Part shown: positions 57,270-64,000 of the stretch, in pieces
Position numbering within the stretch: position 1 is the first letter of the stretch
Layout of the letters: every line of letters begins with the position of its first letter
Position numbers and translations under genes: made by a program
Assembly (NCBI GenBank): GCA_963780825.1
Contig: CAWADL010000007.1
Location: 114,053-178,052 of the forward strand
Length of the DNA stretch: 64,000 bases
Origin: Roseiarcus sp963780825
GTDB lineage: Bacteria > Pseudomonadota > Alphaproteobacteria > Rhizobiales > Beijerinckiaceae
Direction: 5' to 3'
Notes under the pieces: model-generated
Databases searched by the model: none
What the model saw: the letters and a program-made list of their open reading frames with translations, nothing else
Told to the model about the DNA's origin: nothing

Positions 57270-57340
57270 CCCGATCTCCTCTTCTGTACAAGACCATCAC
57301 CGTTGAGACCGTAAAATGTGAGGGTGCGGACACGAACCCA
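57270..57340 (-). pseudogene. Remnant of a second TylF-like methyltransferase 3' end
   Basis: On the minus strand the frame reads RTLTFYGLNGDGLVQK, matching GTLTLYNLNGHGLVIKTGN at the C-terminus of the TylF-like protein encoded at 54610-55293. The flanking bases (GAGCGCCCGCGCGAG near 57240, GGGCGTCCGCGCGAG near 54577) are also similar. No other part of the gene is present between 57203 and 57428, so it is a fragment left after duplication or recombination. Confidence 0.6.
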
Positions 57341-57428
57341 CCTGATATCGCGGGGGCGCCGTCAGCACCGCATCCGCGCAAGACCCCGTCTGTGCGCGGG
57401 AGACAACTGTTTGCGCAACCGCTTAGGT

Positions 57429-58178
57429 TCAGATTAGAAAATGCAAAGTATTCTCCATCTCAGTCAAAATATCTGCAGTTTCTGTTATTTTCGTGCTTTC
57501 ATACATTTTTTCGATTTGCGCGCGGCTGTTGTCAATCAACCCGAATTCTTTGACTATATCAAGGTAGTTTGTTCTTAGAGTTGAGTTGCCGGGCTTTAGA
57601 TTCGTTACGCATACAACCCCTGTCGGGGGCGAAGACGTGGCCACCAATTTTAGATCCGGGCGATAGCGCTGAAGGATCGGAATGATTTTCCACACATCGC
57701 CGGTCCAAGCACCTTGAAACTTTGTGCCGACCGTGGCTGCGCTCCATGCGGCATAGCTGCGAATCGTCATCACTTCGTCGAGCGGCAAGCAATCGTGCAT
57801 GCAGATCAGTGATGTCGATGCTGAGATGGCCTCCGTATTCATGAAATCACGCAAAAGGAAGTCGAATGTATGGTAGCCATCTAGGAAGCAGAGTTCCGGC
57901 GGCCCACCGTAAGTGTTACGAAAATCGATGTCTTGAAAAAATCGATCGCTGGTTTTACGAACCAAGTGCGTTTCCTGTTTGTTTGCCGCTACGTTTGCGC
58001 TCAGCACGAATTCGGGATCAACGCCGACAGCAATGTCGGCATGTATGAAGCTCATTAGCTTACCCTCATTGACCCCGATTTCGAAGTAGCGTTTCACAGA
58101 CCTCTTTTGGCTGAGTTGGCCCATAAATTCATAGTAGGAATGTCCACGATGCAGGTCCGGAATTGTTGTAGTTGCCAT
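57429..58178 (-). CDS. Class I SAM-dependent methyltransferase
   Basis: Length is 249 aa. The SAM-binding motif is RYFEIGVNEGKLMSFI, with a second motif AVGVDPEFVL and an acidic PPELCFLDGYHTFDFLLRDF (D-G-x-H), as in the Methyltransf_24 family. Substrate is unknown; context suggests a capsular sugar. Its base composition is less GC-rich than that of the flagellar genes, as in much of the cluster. Confidence 0.82.
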   Translation of the reverse strand: MATTTIPDLHRGHSYYEFMGQLSQKRSVKRYFEIGVNEGKLMSFIHADIAVGVDPEFVLSANVAANKQETHLVRKTSDRFFQDIDFRNTYGGPPELCFLDGYHTFDFLLRDFMNTEAISASTSLICMHDCLPLDEVMTIRSYAAWSAATVGTKFQGAWTGDVWKIIPILQRYRPDLKLVATSSPPTGVVCVTNLKPGNSTLRTNYLDIVKEFGLIDNSRAQIEKMYESTKITETADILTEMENTLHFLI

Positions 58179-58189
58179 GAAAGTTCCCC

Positions 58190-59531
58190 CTACGTGAATT
58201 TATTCAGCGCGGCTTCGAGATAAGTCAGCTCGATGCGAAACGAGGCGAGATGTGGCGGAGTTTCGCCCGGCTCGGGTTGCCCATATACGCAGGCGTAATC
58301 TTGGCCACTCGCCTCCGCGAGATCCCAGAAGTAAGGCTCTGCCCAACCTTTGCACGAAAGATGCACGATGGGTGTACCGGGTGCGCAGAAAATGGTATTG
58401 GTCATAGCCGCGCCCATGATCCCGACGACGATTGCTGCATCTGAGAAAAGTTCGACCTGTTCCTCAAACGTCATAGTTCCCGCGTCAAAGACTTCAAAAC
58501 CCCGTTCACCTAGAAACGCCTCGATTTCGTCCCCATTCGAAAGCTTGCGTGTACTGGTCGGGGGCCTGGTAATATAGATCTTGCGATGCCTCGACCTTCG
58601 ACACGTCCGTACGTATTACGTACATATTAATACCGGCCCGCAATTTAGCAACCGGATGATAGCTCACCGGGGTAGCGTATAGAATGCGGTCGATATGGTA
58701 GACGACGCCAGGGTCGATAAATTGGACGGTCACATCTGATAATCTCGGGTGGCGTGTCACTGTGTCGCGTCTCGCTTCGTCCACACGCTGAATCCGCGAC
58801 TCAGTTATCAGGATAGTAAATCAGCTTCCTGCTTTATTTTCCGATATTGCTCGATAGCCGCCAGTCTCGGGAGATCATCAGTCAGCCAATGACCATAATT
58901 GGAAGAACCAGAGCCTCCAAGATAAAAATAGATTTGATTATCTGCATGGGAGTTTATTCTCGTATTGAGCTTATGATGAACACTATGATTTATAGAAGTA
59001 CTTGGCCGATCTGGTGGCCAATGCATCTCGTAAAGCATAGTGGTCTGGCGCTACTTCCAAAGTAAATAACATGATTATTTACATACGCATCATTGAGACA
59101 TATAAGATAACAGCCGGGCAACCTAGAGGCTGATGGCGAATGTAACTGTCGATTATAAATTGATTCCACGAGTCGTTATCTGAATATATGTGATTCTGAG
59201 GATTCCTCGAGATACGTTCGCGATCAAAAACTTTAAACAGGACTGAAGTGAGTTCTGGACGACGAAGCGCTTGGCTGAAAAGATCGACGTCTCAGCAATC
59301 CGGACCATCGAAGCCGCAAGCATTATCATATAAGAAGAAGGGCGCTGCAGAGTGGTATTTCACTTAAAGCCTCGGGGCGCACGTTTCAAGGGCAAATACA
59401 TTTCCGTTGCGCGGCGCATAACACCACTGTATTGGCTCAATTCGCCAAAATGGTCTTGCCTTTTGCATCGCTAACGGATCTGGCGGCGCATCTCTTTCAA
59501 TATATCTCGAAATGATATGTTCACGTGACAT
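58190..59531 (-). pseudogene. GT61-family glycosyltransferase, multiply interrupted
   Basis: Pieces in different frames add up to a protein of about 447 codons. From the 5' end: ATG 59531 (overlaps the permease stop, TGATG) SREHIISRYIERDAPPDPLA; an in-frame TAA near 59364; FFLYDNACGFDGPDC; an in-frame TGA near 59297; DVDLFSQALRRPELTSVLFK; NHIYSDNDSWNQFIIDSYIR; then, after frame changes near 59095 and 59045, YLGGSGSSNYGHWLTDDLPR (GT61 signature). After changes near 58815 and 58585 it continues IYITRPPTSTRKLSNGDEIE and IVVGIMGAAMTNTIFCAPGT. The second half is clearly GT61; assigning the first half to the same gene is inference. In-frame stops and mixed shift directions suggest real decay. Confidence 0.65.
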
Positions 59532-60445
59532 CAACTCGTCTCCACTCTGCTGGGCCCCGAGACTGAGCCTTTATATTCAGGAACAGATATTGCGTACGTA
59601 ACCGCGCGGCGCTTTACCAATTTCTCCGTGCGGAGTGAAACGTAGGACAGAAAAATTCGCCCGCGCATCAGTCGTTCGAACAAGAAGCCCAGGCACACCG
59701 AAACGACGGCGAACTTCAACATGTAAGCCTTGTCTAAAGTCAGCATACCATATCCCTCATAATAAGCCGCGCGCATCCATACCACACCTTGTAGCGCCGG
59801 ATTGAAACTCAGCCAATAACGGGCAGTTTCCGGCAGCGCGTCCGGTACGAAATAAACTCCGGATGCTACCCACATGACGATTGAGAACAGTCCGTATCCG
59901 GTCACCCAAAATAGAAATAGGCCCGCGATAACGCCATTGATCAATCCAAAGCCAAAGCCGAGCAACATCGAGGCGCCTATCGCGGCCAGCGCTTGAATAG
60001 GATCGAACGGCATAAACGGAATATCTTCGACCGCAAAAATAGAAATCATCAGTAATACGACGCACCCGGCGCTAAGAATCTCCAAAATTCCTCGCGCCAG
60101 CAGAAGATCCATAGGTTTGATTATTGGATAGCCAATTAGCGGCTTGACCATGACCAACCCGATCATGGTATTTCGCGCCATATAGTTGAAGGCCGTGAAC
60201 GGAACGAGCCCGGTCGCGAACCATAGGGCCGCACTCTCCCCGTAAGGCGCCGTGCGGCCCGCTACCCCATTGACCCCAAGCAAAATCCAAATATTGGCCA
60301 ATGGCCATAGGATGGCGATGATATAAAATAGAGGATTTCCAAAAAATCGAGTGCGAACATCGCGCAGCATCAGCGCGAATACAACTCGGCTTTGGACGCG
60401 AAACGCGCCCAAGAAGGTCGATGTCTTATCGATAATGATTGCCAT
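59531..60445 (-). CDS. ABC-2 type polysaccharide export permease (KpsM-like)
   Basis: Length is 304 aa with six predicted membrane segments (for example PLFYIIAILWPLANIWILLG, LLFFV-type ILSAGCVVLLMISIFAV and LLGFGFGLINGVIAGLFLFW). The N-terminal SRVVFALMLRDVRTRFFGNP and the pre-helix region ending WLSFNPALQGVVWMRAAYYE are typical of capsule ABC-2 permeases. The ATP-binding partner (KpsT-like) is not in the window and should lie nearby. The KpsE-like gene stops 6 bases upstream of the ATG. Confidence 0.87.
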   Translation of the reverse strand: MAIIIDKTSTFLGAFRVQSRVVFALMLRDVRTRFFGNPLFYIIAILWPLANIWILLGVNGVAGRTAPYGESAALWFATGLVPFTAFNYMARNTMIGLVMVKPLIGYPIIKPMDLLLARGILEILSAGCVVLLMISIFAVEDIPFMPFDPIQALAAIGASMLLGFGFGLINGVIAGLFLFWVTGYGLFSIVMWVASGVYFVPDALPETARYWLSFNPALQGVVWMRAAYYEGYGMLTLDKAYMLKFAVVSVCLGFLFERLMRGRIFLSYVSLRTEKLVKRRAVTYAISVPEYKGSVSGPSRVETS

Positions 60446-60451
60446 CGCGAT

Positions 60452-61724
60452 TCAGATCCTGTGGTCTTCGACGACCGCAAAGATCATCGCGCCGATACCC
60501 CAGAGAACGGATAGCACGAACGCGATCGAAAGGATCGTGTAGAACCTCTGCGGGTATTCGGAGTCCTCGGGCAACGAAGGGGGCACAAACGCATTGACGT
60601 AGATGGTTTGCGCCTCGGCGCGAAGGCGCGCCCGCTCCAGACCATCTTGCGCCAGCGAGTAGATTTTTTCGGCAAACCTGTTCTGAAGTTCAAGCAACTC
60701 GTATTTCGGCATGAGGCTAGCGACCGTCGCGTTCTCGCCCGCAGCGCCCGTCAACTTGGCGCGCTCTTGCGCGATCTGCTCGTCGAGCAGAGTCCAGTCG
60801 CGACTTCATCGTCTGGACGGTCGGCGCGTCCTTCGACATCGCTCGGCTCGACGCAAAATATTCGTTTTGCAATTTGATCCTATCGGAAAGTAATTCCGTG
60901 AGAATCACATTCGCGGCTTTCGCCTGCGAGGTCGGATCGATGAAGCCGGCGTGATCGCGGAACTGTCGCAAATCATCCAAAGACGACACGACGTGGGTCT
61001 CGGCCCGGGCGACTTCGCCTTCCGCCAGCTTCATTGTGTATTGCTGCGCGCGCGCGGAAACCGAATTCGCCAATTCTTCGCTGGCCTTAACGATCGCCTC
61101 GCAAAGTTGCAGCGCATCCTCGCGGCGGAATGCAAGGACGCTTATCGTCACGATTCCCGACAGCGCGTCGACATAGACGGTGACTTTCGTTCGCCAGTAG
61201 ACGGCTAGTTCTTCCACGCTGGCGTCCGCGGGGAGGCGCGCCCAAAAATCGGCTTCGGGTCGGCGGAATATTTCGCGCAAATTCAGCTTGCGCGATATTT
61301 CATCAACGATGGCTCGGCTGTGGATATATGCGCTGATCACATAGGCGTCTTGGCCGGCCGATGTCGGCAAGCCGTTCATACCGCCCCTGACTTTATCCAG
61401 AAGCTCGAACCGTGAGGACGTGACCGCAAAGCGGGCTTCTGCGGAATATTGATCGGATGCTATGAACCCAAAATAGATCGAGGCGATGATAGTCGGCAAT
61501 ACGACGAAAAGGACAAGACTGATGAGGTACTTCGCCCCACCGCCTCGGCTGCTGGTTTGCGGTTCGTCGGACCTCACTGGCCCGTTGAAGAATCGCCCGG
61601 CGACGTTCGCGGCGATGGGGCGCACTACGGCCAGGGTCGCCAGCGCGCGCTTGGCCGGACGGGTGAAATATGCCGTGTTGAGCGAAGTTACGCGTTCGAC
61701 CGGTTCGGTGTCGAGCTCAGCCAT
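60452..61724 (-). CDS. Capsule export inner-membrane protein, KpsE/Wzz family (one frameshift)
   Basis: About 423 aa. An N-terminal helix (YLISLVLFVVLPTIIASIYF) and a C-terminal helix (ILSIAFVLSVLWGIGAMIFA) flank a long periplasmic coiled-coil region. The segment FIASDQYSAEARFAVTSS is the Wzz-type start. Near 60800 (TGAAGTCGCGACTGG) the frame shifts and continues LLDEQIAQERAKLTGAAGEN to the stop at 60452. It spans the periplasm between the ABC exporter and the outer-membrane channel. Confidence 0.85.
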
Positions 61725-62479
61725 GTGCAGCCTGCTCCACTATGTCGACGCTTGACACAACAGCCGAGGAGGCGCCGGGGACCTTTTCCGACGCGGGTGG
61801 ATCTACCTTTCGGTAGGCCTCGGCAATGTAACCGTAGAGTTGCAGATCGAGCTCCAGCAGATATTCGAACTCGCGCGATCGCCTCAGCGCCTTCGCCAGC
61901 GTCGTTACGCCGGGCAGGGTCGAAAGCGGCGCGAACATGTTGAGTGGCGTCTGGCTGAAAGCGGCGACCGCGCTTAACAGCGACGTCGATGCGCGTCGTA
62001 GGCCGACAATTTCGAACGACGATAACACGTCCAACGCTATGCTGAGTCCGCGGGCGCCTGGCGCGTCCTCCATCCGCTCGCAAGTGAGTTGCCGAACGAC
62101 GGGGTTCGCGATCAGTTGCGCCACCTCGCGGGGCGCATCGCGCAGCTTCAGGGCCAATGCGTTCTCGTCCTCGAGCGGAAGCGACTTTGCGAAAGCCAAA
62201 ACCGGCGAGAAATAGCTTATGTCTCGGGCGCGCCAGTATGCCCCCTCCGCCTTCGGGGATTTGCCGCAAGACCATTAAGCGTTCCGCCAACTCCTCATAC
62301 GGATGGTGCATCACGAATATGATCTTGAAAACGTCTTCGATATATTGTCGCGCCAATGAATACATGAAGCGTCCGGAAAAGAATACCGAACTGAAAGTAG
62401 CGATGTTGGCGATTTGCAGTATCGTCTCTCGCCCGTATTTTTCAACCTGGGTTGCGAAATATTGAAAGCGGGCGTTCAT
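61717..62479 (-). CDS. Hypothetical protein of the capsule locus (one frameshift)
   Basis: About 253 aa after correction. The N-terminal part (MNARFQYFATQVEKYGRETI, ANIATFSSVFFSGRFMYSLA) and the C-terminal part (FAKSLPLEDENALALKLRDA to VSSVDIVEQAAHG) join through a frameshift near 62240. It is mostly helical, with no signal peptide or clear membrane segment. I do not recognise a family. The stop overlaps the KpsE-like start by 8 bases, indicating co-expression and probably a role in capsule export or assembly. Confidence 0.6.
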
Positions 62480-62486
62480 CGGTTTA

Positions 62487-62834
62487 TCAATTCGCCACAA
62501 GGGCAATAAGTGGCTCTAGAGTTCTAAAGACTTTTTGCGGAATATATTCTGGTTTCCAACGCCGATAGATGAGCACGTTGGTCTCTTCGTCACGCAGTTC
62601 CAGGTCCGACATTTGGCCCATGGCGGGGATTTGGGTCTCGTCGACGGAGAAACCGCACTGACTGTCGATATGCCGGCCACCAACCAACTGGCCGTCCCGC
62701 GGACCGTTCGCTGTAATCACAAGAAGCTCGCGGCCGCCGCTCTTCACGACCAGATTGCTATATTTATCATAAGCATCCGGGACGACGTATCCCTTTACGA
62801 TAAACCCTGCGTCGACATCGACATTGAACAACAT
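62487..62834 (-). CDS. Hypothetical protein of the capsule locus, about 115 aa
   Basis: A small beta-rich protein (MLFNVDVDAGFIVKGYVVPD, then NLVVKSGGRELLVITANGPR) with a C-terminal VLIYRRWKPEYIPQKVFRTL. No family is recognised. TTG 62852, overlapping the upstream stop, is an alternative start, but ATG 62834 has a GAGG about 11 bases upstream. It lies between the two KpsE-like genes, directly upstream of the other unknown gene. Confidence 0.6.
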   Translation of the reverse strand: MLFNVDVDAGFIVKGYVVPDAYDKYSNLVVKSGGRELLVITANGPRDGQLVGGRHIDSQCGFSVDETQIPAMGQMSDLELRDEETNVLIYRRWKPEYIPQKVFRTLEPLIALVAN

Positions 62835-62848
62835 GCTCAGGTCATCCC

Positions 62849-64000
62849 TCAAGCCATGTTGTTGCGAACGAGCGAGGCCACGCCGCCGAGAATAGCCCAG
62901 GCGAGCAAGCTCAAGCCGAGGGTGGTGAGGGTCTTGATCGCCCGCTTCGGATAAAGCGCCTCCTGCGGCGCGGCCGGGAAAACGAAGGTCTTGAAGTACA
63001 TCTGCCGGTTTTCCGCGTTGACGCGCGCAGCTTCCAGCGCGGCCGCTGCAGTGGAATAGAGCTTTTCGGCCACGGTGCGCTCCAGATCCAGTTCGCCGAA
63101 CTTCGACATGGCGTTCGCGACAGTCGTCTCGCCTGTATTCAACGTTTCCGAGGACGCGGTCAATTTGGACTCGATCTCGACGATCTGGCGTCTCGTGATC
63201 TCGATGCGCGTGTTCAACTCCTTCATCTGCGGCGCGTCGGGCCCGACATATTTCAACGAAGCGTCATAGGAGCCTTGCAGAGTCAGCAATTTCGACTTGG
63301 CCTCTTTGACCAAGGACTCCAGCGACAACGCGGAGCTGCTGGTCTCCACGATCCCGGATTGGTTGCGCGCCGCTTCAAGCGCCGCGAGCGCCGCAGCCAC
63401 GCGTTGCGAGGATCGCTTCAGCTCCTCTTCGGCACCGGCGACGGCGTCCCGGTCGGCGCGGGCGTTGAGATCGTTGACCATCTGCTCGCAGACGTCCAAC
63501 GCAGCCTGCGCAATCTTGCGGGCGTCCTCCGGCGTGAAAGCCCGCACCTTCAACTGTACGATGCCGGCCGGCATGACGATGGAGGCAGTCGTCATCGTGT
63601 TCCAGTAGCTCAGGAAACGTTCGATCCGCTTGCGATTGTCGAAGCGGGCGAGCCAATCGGCGTCGGGGCGCGAATAGAGGGCTCTCAAACCGATCGCTTC
63701 GTCGAGCTTCTCGACCGCCGCGCGGCTGTGGAGGTAGTTCACGACAATTTGGGTGTCCTGGATGATCGCGAGGGCGGGGATGCCGGTAATCGCGGCAACG
63801 TTGTCAGGAACCGGCGCCTCGCCCACGGCGACCGTGAAATCCGTTTCCGAGACATATTGGTCCGAGGCGAAACCGTAGTAATATACGGCGGTTGCGAGCG
63901 TCGGCACCGCAACCACGATAAGGAAGCTGCAGATCAAGAGCAGGCGGAATAGCTTCGCGCCGCGCCTCGCCCTGAAGCCCCCGCCGGTATCGAAGTCGGG
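62849..64000 (-). CDS. Second KpsE/Wzz-family export protein (5' end outside window)
   Basis: At least 383 aa, open to the window edge, so the true start lies beyond 64000. An N-terminal helix (LLLICSFLIVVAVPTLATAV) is followed by YYYGFASDQYVSETDFTVAV, a long coiled coil (LKRSSQRVAAALAALEAARN and later) and a C-terminal helix (LTTLGLSLLAWAILGGVASL). The layout is the same as the protein at 60452-61724, but sequence identity is limited, so these are diverged paralogues in one locus. Confidence 0.87.
   Translation of the reverse strand, partial: PDFDTGGGFRARRGAKLFRLLLICSFLIVVAVPTLATAVYYYGFASDQYVSETDFTVAVGEAPVPDNVAAITGIPALAIIQDTQIVVNYLHSRAAVEKLDEAIGLRALYSRPDADWLARFDNRKRIERFLSYWNTMTTASIVMPAGIVQLKVRAFTPEDARKIAQAALDVCEQMVNDLNARADRDAVAGAEEELKRSSQRVAAALAALEAARNQSGIVETSSSALSLESLVKEAKSKLLTLQGSYDASLKYVGPDAPQMKELNTRIEITRRQIVEIESKLTASSETLNTGETTVANAMSKFGELDLERTVAEKLYSTAAAALEAARVNAENRQMYFKTFVFPAAPQEALYPKRAIKTLTTLGLSLLAWAILGGVASLVRNNMA

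Overview
The window is high-GC chromosomal DNA from an alphaproteobacterium, most likely order Rhizobiales/Hyphomicrobiales (Beijerinckiaceae or Methylocystaceae-like). The evidence is the flagellar gene set and its order (flgB-flgC-fliE-flgG-flgA-flgI-motE-flgH-fliL-fliP, then flgE-flgK-flgL-flaF-flbT-flgD-fliQ, with flhA-fliR), the FlaF/FlbT pair, the DUF1285/CoA-pyrophosphatase/DUF6111/CCA-enzyme block, and several dispersed palindromic intergenic repeats that I recognise from this group. The species cannot be named from the sequence.

Layout. 1-1.2 kb: genomic debris (a cupin gene cut by the window edge, an IS630 transposase remnant, a double-glycine peptide gene, a P-type ATPase fragment) abutting tRNA-Ser(GGA). 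1.2-3.4 kb: CCA-adding enzyme, DUF6111 and CoA pyrophosphatase. 3.4-17.3 kb: an accessory block with a 45-residue-repeat surface protein, a Hint-domain protein, two arylsulfatases, a LOV-PAS-GGDEF-EAL photoreceptor and, coupled to it by ATGA overlaps, a two-domain KaiC and a KaiB. 17.4-24.9 kb: DUF1285, and divergent from it moxR-DUF58-DUF4159-membrane protein. 25-42.1 kb: about 23 flagellar genes, nearly all on the minus strand. 42.4-49.8 kb: mixed housekeeping and envelope genes (TPR-glycosyltransferase-like, ilvE, kdsA, acyltransferase, proB). 49.8-64 kb: a capsule/exopolysaccharide locus on the minus strand (GT2, GT4, FkbH-like, TylF-like and GT92-like enzymes, a methyltransferase, a disrupted GT61, an ABC-2 permease and two KpsE-like export proteins).

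How genes work together. The LOV/KaiC/KaiB operon is the most unusual unit. It would join blue-light sensing and c-di-GMP turnover to a KaiC ATPase that keeps the Ser-Thr phosphosite pair, and so could link light or time to motility, surface polysaccharide or adhesion. All three of those outputs are encoded elsewhere in the window, but that link is inference.

Quality caveat. Many otherwise intact genes are broken by frameshifts. Nearly all that I could resolve in the core genes are single extra bases in GC-rich runs, sometimes several per gene and in essential genes (cca, kdsA, flhA, fliE, flgB). This points to insertion errors in the read or assembly data rather than real decay. I therefore annotate those genes as frameshifted CDSs spanning the inferred full length. 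The GT61 locus at 58.2-59.5 kb is different: it has in-frame stops and shifts of both senses and may be a true pseudogene.
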